The notes beneath the pieces are model-generated. The model saw only the letters and a program-made list of their open reading frames with translations, searched no databases and was not told where the DNA came from. Source: Spirochaetia bacterium (GTDB lineage Bacteria > Spirochaetota > Spirochaetia > Treponematales > Breznakiellaceae). Taken from it: a stretch of 13,388 bases of DNA. Below, piece after piece: positions 1 through 6,166 of the stretch. How positions within the stretch are numbered: the first letter of the stretch is position 1; each line of letters starts with the position of its first letter. A program made the translations under genes and the position numbers. The stretch covers positions 5,001-18,388 of the forward strand of contig BNVA01000020.1 of NCBI GenBank assembly GCA_025997755.1, in the 5' to 3' direction.

Positions 1-148
1 CCCAAAGTTATTTCTAACTCCAAGCTGAATACCATTTTGAGCCGCCTTTGCCGCCTCCTCTTCCGAAGAGGTCTTTCAGACGGGTGCGTAACAGACTTTA
101 AGTCCATTACGCTGGAAGTTTCAACTTATATTTCAAAACTTCCCTGCT

Positions 149-252
149 AACTGCATAAACAGTTAGCTAATACGCTTCGTCTAGCTGCTTTACCAGCAGC
201 TAAACCGGCTGCATAAAACTTTTCGTTTTATACTTCGCCTAGCCGCTTGTAC
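149..252 (-). repeat. Degenerate tandem repeat of about 58 bases inside the structured region
   Basis: Two units, 149-193 and 207-252, align almost without gaps. Both carry ctgcataaa near one end and a cttcgYctagcYgctt-type block near the other, about 58 bases apart. Each unit contains hairpin stems, and the sequences differ in ways that keep the stems paired. This suggests duplication of a structural module rather than a coding repeat. Confidence 0.45.
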
Positions 253-429
253 ACGGCTAGGTCTTTTTTCCTCTGACTACCTAATTTGTTACCCTATAAC
301 AACTTAACCGCTATCATAAGTTAACAGATTAGGCAGTCAGACTCCCCTTCCCTATGCCGGATCCCCCTTTAGGAAACTCCGGCGTAATGCCAAATATCAC
401 GCGGGACTTCTTACGGCCCCTCCGCACCT

Positions 430-451
430 AAAAAAATGCCTTCCAAAGGCA
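430..451 (-). terminator. Hairpin followed by seven U, just after promoter P1 (terminator or attenuator-like)
   Basis: On the minus strand a 6-bp stem (TGCCTT/AAGGCA, loop TGG; plus 437-451) is followed directly by TTTTTTT (plus 430-436). It would end a transcript from the 472-501 promoter after only about 35 bases. The hairpin and T-run lie inside a larger 9-bp helix (422-430 with 458-466, two wobbles). The element may therefore be a closed structural domain rather than a working terminator, or the two folds may compete. Confidence 0.3.
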
Positions 452-471
452 ACCCTCTAGGCGCAGGTTTG

Positions 472-501
472 ATACTACACCAGTTTAAAAATTCGTGTCA
501 A
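472..501 (-). promoter_or_regulatory. Sigma70-type promoter P1 of the structured RNA
   Basis: Minus strand: a perfect -35 TTGACA (496-501), an 18-base spacer and -10 TAGTAT (472-477) preceded by TGGTG. The expected start is near 465, exactly where the first helix of the structured region begins. This match between promoter and fold is the main reason to believe the region is transcribed as its own unit. Confidence 0.6.
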
Positions 502-615
502 CCGGTAATCGGTACTTTTTTATAAAAATTCTCGATTTTTTGCAGACGCCCTATCAGGCGGTATCAAACTTCTCTTCTTTTCTCTTTGCAAGACCCTCGC
601 GGACCCGACTCCCTT

Positions 616-644
616 AATCTATCAACTTTATATTTTTTTGTCAA
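616..644 (-). promoter_or_regulatory. Possible promoter P2 just downstream of tRNA-Val
   Basis: Minus strand: TTGACA (639-644), a 17-base spacer and TAGATT (616-621). Transcription would start near 609 and run through 500-600 towards P1. No reading frame is seen between 480 and 609. The stretch carries a purine-rich run and a 9-base sequence (561-569) that is the inverted copy of 467-475 at P1. It could be a tandem upstream promoter for the structured RNA or for a short RNA of its own. Confidence 0.45.
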
Positions 645-651
645 GGGATAT

Positions 652-724
652 GGGCGATACAAGAATCGAACTTGTGGCCTCCAGCGTGTCATACTGGCGC
701 TCTAACCAACTGAGCTAACCGCCC
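652..724 (-). tRNA. tRNA-Val (anticodon GAC)
   Basis: The 73-base cloverleaf is complete. Acceptor arms GGGCGGT and ATCGCCC pair over 7 bp with one G-T; the D arm is GCTC/GAGC; the anticodon stem is CCAGT/GCTGG with loop ATGACAC; a 5-base variable loop is followed by T arm ACAAG/CTTGT with loop TTCGATT. The anticodon at 688-690 (minus) reads GAC, for valine codons GUC/GUU. The 3' CCA is not encoded and must be added by nucleotidyltransferase. It lies in the same direction as cheX, 91 bases downstream of it. A hairpin (725-732/749-756) abuts the mature 5' end. Confidence 0.96.
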
Positions 725-765
725 TTGTAAAGACCACCTACCACTCACCTTTACAAATAAGCAGA

Positions 766-795
766 ACTATGGTTGAAAGGTTAAGCGAATGACAA
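766..795 (-). promoter_or_regulatory. Weak candidate promoter for tRNA-Val
   Basis: Minus strand: TTGTCA (790-795), an 18-base spacer and CATAGT (766-771). It lies between cheX and the tRNA and overlaps one arm of an inverted repeat (732-739/795-802). The matches are only 5/6 and 4/6, so read-through from cheX is an equally good explanation for tRNA expression. Confidence 0.28.
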
Positions 796-815
796 GGTGG
801 TCGTTAACTAACTAA

Positions 816-1313
816 TTACACTCTTTCACGTATGACTACGTTTACCTCAATCTTGCCTATAGGTCCCAATTCCATGGGGACTATAAGCGCCTCAACTTTT
901 AACGTATTTGCGATTTCCATATTTTCACCGGAAAATAAAGCCGGAGGCGTAAGGTCAAATTTGAATCCAAGCTCGTGAAGTTTTGTAACAGCTTGAGCCG
1001 TGATCATGTTGGCAAGCTCCGTTATTGTGGCTTTTGCCATGTCATCTAACGTTGTAAATGTCTCGCCATAGTTCATTGCACCTGCTACTTTTAAAGCGGT
1101 ATCTTTGGTCATATCAAAGAGCACACGCCCTTCAACATCACCGGCAAGACCTACCAGCGCAGCCACTCCCATGATCTGCATGGATGCTTCCTTCAGGTAA
1201 AGGTCACCGCGCTTTACAACTTCTTCAGGGTTCCTTGCACCATCAGGATTTAAAACCTCTTTTAGAACATTTAATGTGGCTTCAACAAAGGGGTTAATAT
1301 ACTCAACTCTCAT
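816..1313 (-). CDS. cheX: CheX, CheY-P phosphatase
   Basis: The 165-aa cytoplasmic protein belongs to the CheX/CheC/FliY phosphatase family. CheX dephosphorylates CheY-P to end the chemotaxis signal and does this job in spirochaetes, which generally lack CheZ. The long helix carries the family's catalytic ExxN signature as E99-L-A-N102 (within ITELANMITAQA), and there is only one such motif, as in CheX rather than CheC. Length and the closing beta strands (IVPMELGPIGKIEVNVVI) fit the family. The ATG has a clear AGGAG ribosome site nine bases upstream. The gene follows cheW-cheR-like in the same direction after a 97-base gap that contains a palindrome. In Treponema pallidum cheX is followed by cheY; here a tRNA gene follows instead. 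Confidence 0.93.
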   Translation of the reverse strand: MRVEYINPFVEATLNVLKEVLNPDGARNPEEVVKRGDLYLKEASMQIMGVAALVGLAGDVEGRVLFDMTKDTALKVAGAMNYGETFTTLDDMAKATITELANMITAQAVTKLHELGFKFDLTPPALFSGENMEIANTLKVEALIVPMELGPIGKIEVNVVIRERV

Positions 1314-1378
1314 TTTGTTCTCCTATTATTAACGTTTTTTCACGTAATCCTTTACGAATGGTTACCAACAGCATAGCA

Positions 1379-1390
1379 CTGTTTAAACAG
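1379..1390. repeat. 12-bp perfect palindrome between cheW-cheR-like and cheX
   Basis: The sequence ctgtttaaacag is a perfect palindrome in the 97-base gap. Nearby on the minus strand, AACAG and CTGTT flank TGCTATG and can form a competing small hairpin. It could be an operator half-site pair or an mRNA processing or stability element between the two che genes. No protein can be assigned to it. Confidence 0.35.
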
Positions 1391-1409
1391 TCTCTTCACT
1401 AATTGCTTT

Positions 1410-2744
1410 CTAAGCCCCCGTTTTTATAAAGGCAGAAATTTGATCCTTTCCCACAGATTTCCACCCGGGAGAAGAAATTTTTTCATTTGCTCCTAAAATG
1501 ACAATTCCATTCACTTTGAGCTTTTCTCTGCAATCGGCAAGTACCTTTTCCTGTCCTGCCAAAGTTATAAAGGACAAGGTGTCTCTAACAAACACCATAT
1601 CTAATTCCGGCAGGGTATTTTCATTCGTAATATCGTGATACTCAAAGACTATTGAATCTTTGATAGAAGCATTAAAGCTATACCCCGTACGTCCCTTGCT
1701 TAGAAAAGTCTGACAGTAGTCAGGAACATCCTTCATTTCAAACACCATATTCGGAGCGTTAGCGATTGCCATTATATCGCTGTCATTCGCCCAAATCTTT
1801 ATATGACCATTAGGATAACGTAGTTTAAGAATACATGCAAGAGAGAAAGATTCATAACCTTTTCCGCAGCCCGCATTCCAAACCTGTATGTTATTCGATG
1901 GAAGATCGGGTAGTACAGCTTTTAATTGATAGGCATAATCGGAAGTCCAAAATCTACCGCTGCACGGTGAATAGAATGTTTCAAGGTAAGCCTCCGCATC
2001 CTGCTGAGTTTTAAGCTGAATATCGTCGGCGCCGCGTGTTTTACCCCACTCTAAAAGCCGGTTAAAAATCCAATCTTCATTAACATGACTAGGATAGAAT
2101 TTTTTTAGAGCCGTAAGCTGTTCTTTTATAAACGACAGATTGTCTTCGGAATGAGTTGTATCTTCCGCATCGGGCATACTCGCCTGGGCATCGCTGTAGA
2201 ATTGCGCATCTTGATCCTGACTAATTTGACCCCGCGGCGCTTGTTTTTCTTCAAGACTCTGCGAAAAAATCCGCAACACATCCAAAATGATGTATAGATC
2301 ACCCTGCTTTTCAACAACTCCGCTTATAAATTTTATGTTTATATCGCCGAATATGGGGTGCGGCGGCTGAATTTGTTCGGTATTTATGCCCACAACCTTG
2401 TCAATCTTATCTACGATAGTTCCGTAAACACGATCTTCAATGTGTAAAATAAGCATATTTTCCTGTCCGTCGGATTTTTTATCGGTTGGCAGGTGAAAAA
2501 ACATACGCAAGTCTATGATTGGGATAATATCGCCGCGTAAATTATAAACACCGCGAACAAAATTTGCCGCGTTCGGAACAAAGGTAAATTTATCGGCTTT
2601 CGCAATTTCCTTTACATTCATAATATCCACGCCGTAATCTTTCCCGCCAAGAGAAAAAGTTACCATCTTAAAGTTGACATTATCAACAAGCTCTTTTTTT
2701 TCCTGTAATTCTGAGTTTACCGTCTCTAAATTTTTTAGTTCCAT
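1410..2744 (-). CDS. CheW fused to a degenerate CheR-like domain (spirochaete-type coupling protein)
   Basis: This 444-aa protein has two parts. Residues about 25-165 are a CheW domain (VTFSLGGKDYGVDI; GVYNLRGDIIPIIDLR), which links receptors to CheA. After an acidic linker (166-200), residues about 203-440 resemble CheR methyltransferase: VWNAGCGKGYESFSLA (288-302) matches the SAM-binding motif, IWANDSD (317-323) the next strand, and MVFVRDTLSF the usual 'CRNVLIYF' region. Several CheR hallmarks are altered, including the N-terminal TxFFR motif (here ETFYS), so methyltransferase activity is doubtful. A CheW-CheR-like protein is known as part of the atypical Treponema array. I chose the ATG at 2744 because it follows the cheA stop by 28 bases and gives a normal CheW N terminus. 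AAGGAG lies upstream, though at a long 14-15 bases. The same frame stays open further upstream into cheA, but that is a shadow. Confidence 0.9.
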   Translation of the reverse strand: MELKNLETVNSELQEKKELVDNVNFKMVTFSLGGKDYGVDIMNVKEIAKADKFTFVPNAANFVRGVYNLRGDIIPIIDLRMFFHLPTDKKSDGQENMLILHIEDRVYGTIVDKIDKVVGINTEQIQPPHPIFGDINIKFISGVVEKQGDLYIILDVLRIFSQSLEEKQAPRGQISQDQDAQFYSDAQASMPDAEDTTHSEDNLSFIKEQLTALKKFYPSHVNEDWIFNRLLEWGKTRGADDIQLKTQQDAEAYLETFYSPCSGRFWTSDYAYQLKAVLPDLPSNNIQVWNAGCGKGYESFSLACILKLRYPNGHIKIWANDSDIMAIANAPNMVFEMKDVPDYCQTFLSKGRTGYSFNASIKDSIVFEYHDITNENTLPELDMVFVRDTLSFITLAGQEKVLADCREKLKVNGIVILGANEKISSPGWKSVGKDQISAFIKTGA

Positions 2745-2772
2745 TGTTTTGAGCTTTTTCTCCTTTTTCCTC

Positions 2773-5172
2773 TTATCTAGTCCGCATCTCGCGCACTTTG
2801 CGGTTTTCCATTTCCTTGTGCAGACCCAATTCCAAAAGCTGCCCCACATCAATAATGAGCGAAACGGAACCGTCACCAAGTATGGAGGCACCTGCAATGC
2901 CGGGCGAGTTTGTATATTGATCGCGTAAAGGTTTTATTACTACATCTTCTTCTCCGATTAGACTGTCTACCATAAAGCCCATCTTTTTTTCCGCCGTGCC
3001 TACTATGACGATAAAGTTATAATCATCACGTTGTTCTGTTTTTATGCCGAAAAGCTGATTCAAACGCAATAGTGAGATAACATCGCTTCTTATATTGAAA
3101 ACCTCATTATTGTCTATAAGCCTTATGTCCTCAGGCTTTATACGCAGACTTTCAATAACGCTGGTTATTGGTATTGAATAAATTTCCGGTCCTACCCGCA
3201 CCAGTAGACCCTGTATGATAGCCAAAGTAAGCGGTAATTTGATTATAAACTTGGTTCCCTTACACTTTTCCGAGCTTACAGTAACCGTGCCGTTTAGTTT
3301 TTCAATCTGACGGCGCACAACATCAAGACCTACGCCGCGTCCGGATATTGAGGTGATTGTTTTTGCCGTAGAAAAGCCGGGTTCAAATATCAAATTAAAG
3401 GCTTCAATATCGGTAAGCATTTTATTCGGGTGGATCAACCCGCGCTCAATAGCCTTATTCTTTACCGCTTCCACGTCAATACCTTTGCCATCGTCGGAAA
3501 TTTCTATGACGATCATGTTGCCTTCATTTGTCGCCTTTAGAAGCACCATACCCTCTTCCGGCTTACCCGCCGCCTTGCGATCCGCAGGCGACTCTATGCC
3601 GTGATCTATGCTGTTTCGGACAGAGTGCATAATAGGGTCAAGCAGGTCTTCAATAACGGATTTGTCAAGCTCCGTTTCTTCACCTTCAATAACCAAGTTT
3701 ATTTTTTTGCTAAGCGATTTTGAAAGATCGCGGACAAGACGCGGGAACCGGCTGAATATTTGGCTTATGGGCACCATTCTTATGCGCATAACGCCTTCCT
3801 GCAGTTCGCCGGTAATACGTCCCAGATTCTGTGAAGTTGATCTGAATTTAACGACATTGGTTTTCAACGACGCTTCGTACGCGTCGAAAAGTGTAAAAAT
3901 ATCACCATATTCTTCGTTTATCTCTTTGCGTACATCTTTTATCGACTTTCCGCCGTGAATTTCTTCGAGATAATCCGGCAGGTGATCAAAAAGATTCTTT
4001 ACACGGTCACGGTAAAGCGCCTCAAGCGTATGAAGCTCGTTTGTAAGATCGTTAAACTGCATAGATATTTGGTTAAACGTGGCTTTTGTAATAACAGTTT
4101 CCGAAACAAGATTTAAAAGATCGTCGATACGCTTTGAATCAACACGAAGTATAGACCCCGCTTCCTTACCTGCCTTCTTGGCATCGGCAGCGGCTCCGCT
4201 GTCCGCTTCTTTTGCCGCCGGTTTTGGGGCAGGTGCAGCCTGAGTACTCGCCTCAGGCGCAACTGCCGGAGCAGCGGGCGCAGCTTTTACCGCAGGAGGC
4301 GCGGCTTTTACCGCAGGAGCAGACGCGGCTGCAGGTTCACCTTTAAGCAGGGTATTAATATCAACAACATCGGCATCCAATGAAACATCGGGAAGAACAA
4401 CATATTTTTTTAATGCTTCGGGAGTTTCATTCGAGGCAAGGAAATAATCAACAAGAGGAAAGAAAGTATCGCTATAAAGGGCGTCAAAATCGGGGTTCGT
4501 CTTTAGTATGGTGCCTTTTGATTTTATCGAAGCGTAAACCTGTATACCGCCGACGGTATTCATAAGACTCGCTTCGTCCATCTTTACCGATATACGATAC
4601 ACCGGTTGTGCGCCTTCTACCGCCTCCAAAAGTTCGCATATTTCGCTCTCGCTCATGGGGTCCGCAGACACGGAACCGGATGAAGCTGCAACGACCGGAG
4701 CAGGAGCTTTTACGGGCGCTGCTGCCGCAGGCGCGGCAGCCTTTGCCTTTGCGGCATTTTTTTTACTTGGAGCGTTATCTGGAAGCAATGTCGAAAGCCG
4801 CCCTTCGATAGCCTGCGTATCCTCTTGGTAAATTGCACCTTCCATGCGTTTGCCGAGCATAGCCTTTATTATGTCGATAGCCGCCAAAAGCGTATCAACA
4901 ACATCTTCGTTTATCACAAGCTGATCCGACCTTATGGCATCAAGCACATCCTCTACAAGGTGTGTAAAGTGCGATAATTCCATCATCTCGACAGTAGCCG
5001 CTCCGCCCTTTAGGGTATGCGCCGCACGAAAGATTTCGTCTACGGCATCACGGTTTCCGCCTTCGTTCTCCAGCACAAGAATATTCTGTTCCAGCGTGTC
5101 AACCTGCATCTGGGCTTCGCTGAAAAAATCCTTTAGGAGTTCCTCATTATTTGGATCTAAATAATCACTCAT
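2773..5172 (-). CDS. cheA: CheA, chemotaxis histidine kinase
   Basis: This 799-aa cytoplasmic kinase phosphorylates CheY in response to receptor arrays. P1 (Hpt) carries phospho-acceptor His52 in RAAHTLKGGA. A response-regulator-binding region lies at about 175-275, flanked by Ala/Pro/Lys-rich linkers (135-170 and 278-340). P3 begins at about 343 (DSKRIDDLLNLVSETVI). P4 has the N box HSVRNSIDHG (516-525), the G1 box DDGKGID (560-566) and GRGVGLDVV (611-619). P5 (CheW-like) occupies about 645-785. Between the first P3 helix and the conserved MRIRMVPI (462-469) there are about 100 residues, much more than in Thermotoga or E. coli CheA, so the dimerisation domain carries an insert. Enlarged P3 is a feature reported for the spirochaete system. 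The ATG at 5172 has no clear ribosome site, which is unusual in this window. It is the first of the three che genes. Confidence 0.96.
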   Translation of the reverse strand: MSDYLDPNNEELLKDFFSEAQMQVDTLEQNILVLENEGGNRDAVDEIFRAAHTLKGGAATVEMMELSHFTHLVEDVLDAIRSDQLVINEDVVDTLLAAIDIIKAMLGKRMEGAIYQEDTQAIEGRLSTLLPDNAPSKKNAAKAKAAAPAAAAPVKAPAPVVAASSGSVSADPMSESEICELLEAVEGAQPVYRISVKMDEASLMNTVGGIQVYASIKSKGTILKTNPDFDALYSDTFFPLVDYFLASNETPEALKKYVVLPDVSLDADVVDINTLLKGEPAAASAPAVKAAPPAVKAAPAAPAVAPEASTQAAPAPKPAAKEADSGAAADAKKAGKEAGSILRVDSKRIDDLLNLVSETVITKATFNQISMQFNDLTNELHTLEALYRDRVKNLFDHLPDYLEEIHGGKSIKDVRKEINEEYGDIFTLFDAYEASLKTNVVKFRSTSQNLGRITGELQEGVMRIRMVPISQIFSRFPRLVRDLSKSLSKKINLVIEGEETELDKSVIEDLLDPIMHSVRNSIDHGIESPADRKAAGKPEEGMVLLKATNEGNMIVIEISDDGKGIDVEAVKNKAIERGLIHPNKMLTDIEAFNLIFEPGFSTAKTITSISGRGVGLDVVRRQIEKLNGTVTVSSEKCKGTKFIIKLPLTLAIIQGLLVRVGPEIYSIPITSVIESLRIKPEDIRLIDNNEVFNIRSDVISLLRLNQLFGIKTEQRDDYNFIVIVGTAEKKMGFMVDSLIGEEDVVIKPLRDQYTNSPGIAGASILGDGSVSLIIDVGQLLELGLHKEMENRKVREMRTR

Positions 5173-5236
5173 TATGCTTTATTTTCGGCTAAATCAGGTT
5201 TAAAGTCAAGCTGCGCCGACGCGAGTGCAAGAGGGT

Positions 5237-5245
5237 ATTATACCA
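5237..5245 (-). promoter_or_regulatory. Extended -10 promoter candidate for cheA
   Basis: Minus strand: TGGTATAAT, a perfect extended -10 element (TGnTATAAT), overlaps the stop codon of the dihydrouridine synthase gene. No good -35 is seen, which an extended -10 can tolerate. It would start transcription near 5230 and leave a leader of about 58 bases before cheA. It could uncouple the che genes from the upstream metabolic genes. Confidence 0.4.
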
Positions 5246-6164
5246 TATTTCTAAAATATTCTTTTAGTATTTTTTCCATGCCGGATAGTGTTTTTTCACG
5301 GTTTATCGCATTACGCAGGTACTCAGCCCAAAAAAAATTACCGCAAAAATAATGAAAAAAACGCCGCGCCCGTGAATAATGAAACTCAGGCGGCTGGTAT
5401 TTTGCAAGTAGCTCCAAGAATAAAAAAGCGGTACTCTGTAAATCTATTTTTTGCTCGCTAAAGATGTTTTTTGCAGCAGCAAAACACCACGGCTGTTTTA
5501 TCGCAAGACGCCCCGACATGACAGCATCACAGTCTGTATTTACGGCTTTAGAGCGTAATTCTTCTATCGTTAGTATATCTCCGTTTCCCGCAACCGGAAT
5601 GGTAAGTTCTTTTTTTAGCATGGAAACGTATTCCCATCTTGCATAGCTTTTGAATTTTTCTTTTGTTGTACGCGGATGCAATGTGATCTGCTCGACGCCT
5701 TCGTTTTCAAGCCGCTTACAAAAATTCAAAAGATAGTCAAAGTTGTCTGTCTGCCCTATGCGGAGTTTTACGCTCAATCTGTGATGCCGTACAGCTTTTC
5801 GGACAAGTGCTGTCATTGCTGCGGCGGCTTCCGTATTGTTCATCCATGCAGCCCCCGCGCCGGATTTTAAAATTGCCGGAGCGCAGCAGCCCATGTTTAT
5901 ATCTATTCCGGCACATTCGTTTTTATCAAGGATGGCTGCGGCTTTTTCAAGTTGTTCCGGTTTGCCGCCGGCAATTTGATAGACCAGTTTTTCCGGTTTT
6001 GGTTCTGAGTCAAGATAGTATTTTTCAAATTGTCCGCCGCCTATTATTCCGCCCGCGCTTATCATTTCTGAATAGTAAAGATCGCATCCGCCGAAGGACT
6101 CTACAAGCTCACGAAGAGCGCGGTGACTTAGCTCCGCCATAGGCGCTAAAATCAAGGGAAGCAC
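5238..6164 (-). CDS. tRNA-dihydrouridine synthase (Dus family)
   Basis: The 308-aa flavoenzyme reduces uridines in the tRNA D-loop to dihydrouridine with FMN and NADPH. The TIM-barrel motifs appear in order: LAPMAELSH (6-14), YQIAGGKPEQ, DINMGCCAP with the catalytic cysteine at residue 93, KLRIG, ITLHPRTTKEKF, PVAGNGDI and MSGRLAIKQPW (FMN phosphate region). The family usually has GCP; here GCCAP places a second cysteine beside the catalytic one. The start is GTG (6162-6164), two bases after the upstream TAA, so translation is probably coupled. I chose it because Dus proteins begin just before LAPM and no ATG is available. It shares no pathway with its neighbours. Subfamily (DusA/B/C) cannot be set by eye. 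Confidence 0.9.
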   Translation of the reverse strand: MLPLILAPMAELSHRALRELVESFGGCDLYYSEMISAGGIIGGGQFEKYYLDSEPKPEKLVYQIAGGKPEQLEKAAAILDKNECAGIDINMGCCAPAILKSGAGAAWMNNTEAAAAMTALVRKAVRHHRLSVKLRIGQTDNFDYLLNFCKRLENEGVEQITLHPRTTKEKFKSYARWEYVSMLKKELTIPVAGNGDILTIEELRSKAVNTDCDAVMSGRLAIKQPWCFAAAKNIFSEQKIDLQSTAFLFLELLAKYQPPEFHYSRARRFFHYFCGNFFWAEYLRNAINREKTLSGMEKILKEYFRNMV

Positions 6165-6166
6165 TT

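Larger units (their letters stand above)
1..465 (-). ncRNA. Candidate large structured RNA (unidentified), runs off the left edge
   Basis: No reading frame of useful length is visible, but the minus-strand transcript expected from the promoter at 472-501 folds into a dense chain of hairpins. In plus coordinates: closing helix 422-430/458-466 around hairpin 437-451; helix 356-361/378-383; a 19-position helix 273-291/322-340 (one wobble, one mismatch) enclosing stem 301-306/317-322; then 238-245/254-261, 213-219/225-231, 182-189/195-202, 146-153/160-167, 114-121/136-143, 86-91/107-112 (inner 94-97/101-104) and 57-62/66-71. The last seven stems are separated by only 1-14 bases, and most are perfect 7-8 bp stems. 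I could not match it to tmRNA (no TTCGAC-type 5' end, no tag ending ALAA), RNase P RNA, SRP RNA or a riboswitch. It could also be a long structured leader of a gene left of the window, or the 5' part of a ribozyme-type element. That it is structured is seen; that it is a functional RNA is inferred. Confidence 0.5.

Noticed and set aside
1..108. Short minus-strand reading frames running off the left edge, for example one beginning ATG at 106-108 (MDLKSV...).
   Set aside because: Three frames give equally plausible short peptides, none with a good ribosome site or recognisable family, and the DNA folds into hairpins throughout.
86..261. Integron attC array or CRISPR-like repeats.
   Set aside because: The stems are short, differ in sequence, lack attC core sites and uniform spacers, and no integrase or cas gene is present.
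340..420. TPP or cobalamin riboswitch, suggested by short stretches such as GGCATAGGGAAGG.
   Set aside because: The conserved CTGAGA (TPP) and GCCACTG (cobalamin) boxes are missing.
1..430. Group II intron starting at the GTGCG near 424-428 (minus).
   Set aside because: GTGCG alone is weak; no domain V sequence is visible and the rest lies outside the window. It cannot be fully excluded.
1..465. tmRNA (ssrA) or RNase P RNA.
   Set aside because: No tRNA-like 5' end with TTCGAC, no tag frame ending ALAA, and no RNase P core such as GAGGAAAGTCC were found on the expressed strand.
652..724. tRNA-Val as an integration site with an att duplication.
   Set aside because: No second copy of the tRNA 3' end and no integrase gene were seen in the window.
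2745..2897. N-terminal extension of the CheW-CheR-like protein into the cheA 3' end.
   Set aside because: The extra 51 residues are an overlap of cheA in another frame and precede a normal CheW N terminus at 2744.
4934..5164. Plus-strand frames inside cheA and other genes.
   Set aside because: They have no ribosome site or family resemblance and lie opposite well-supported genes, so they are frame shadows.
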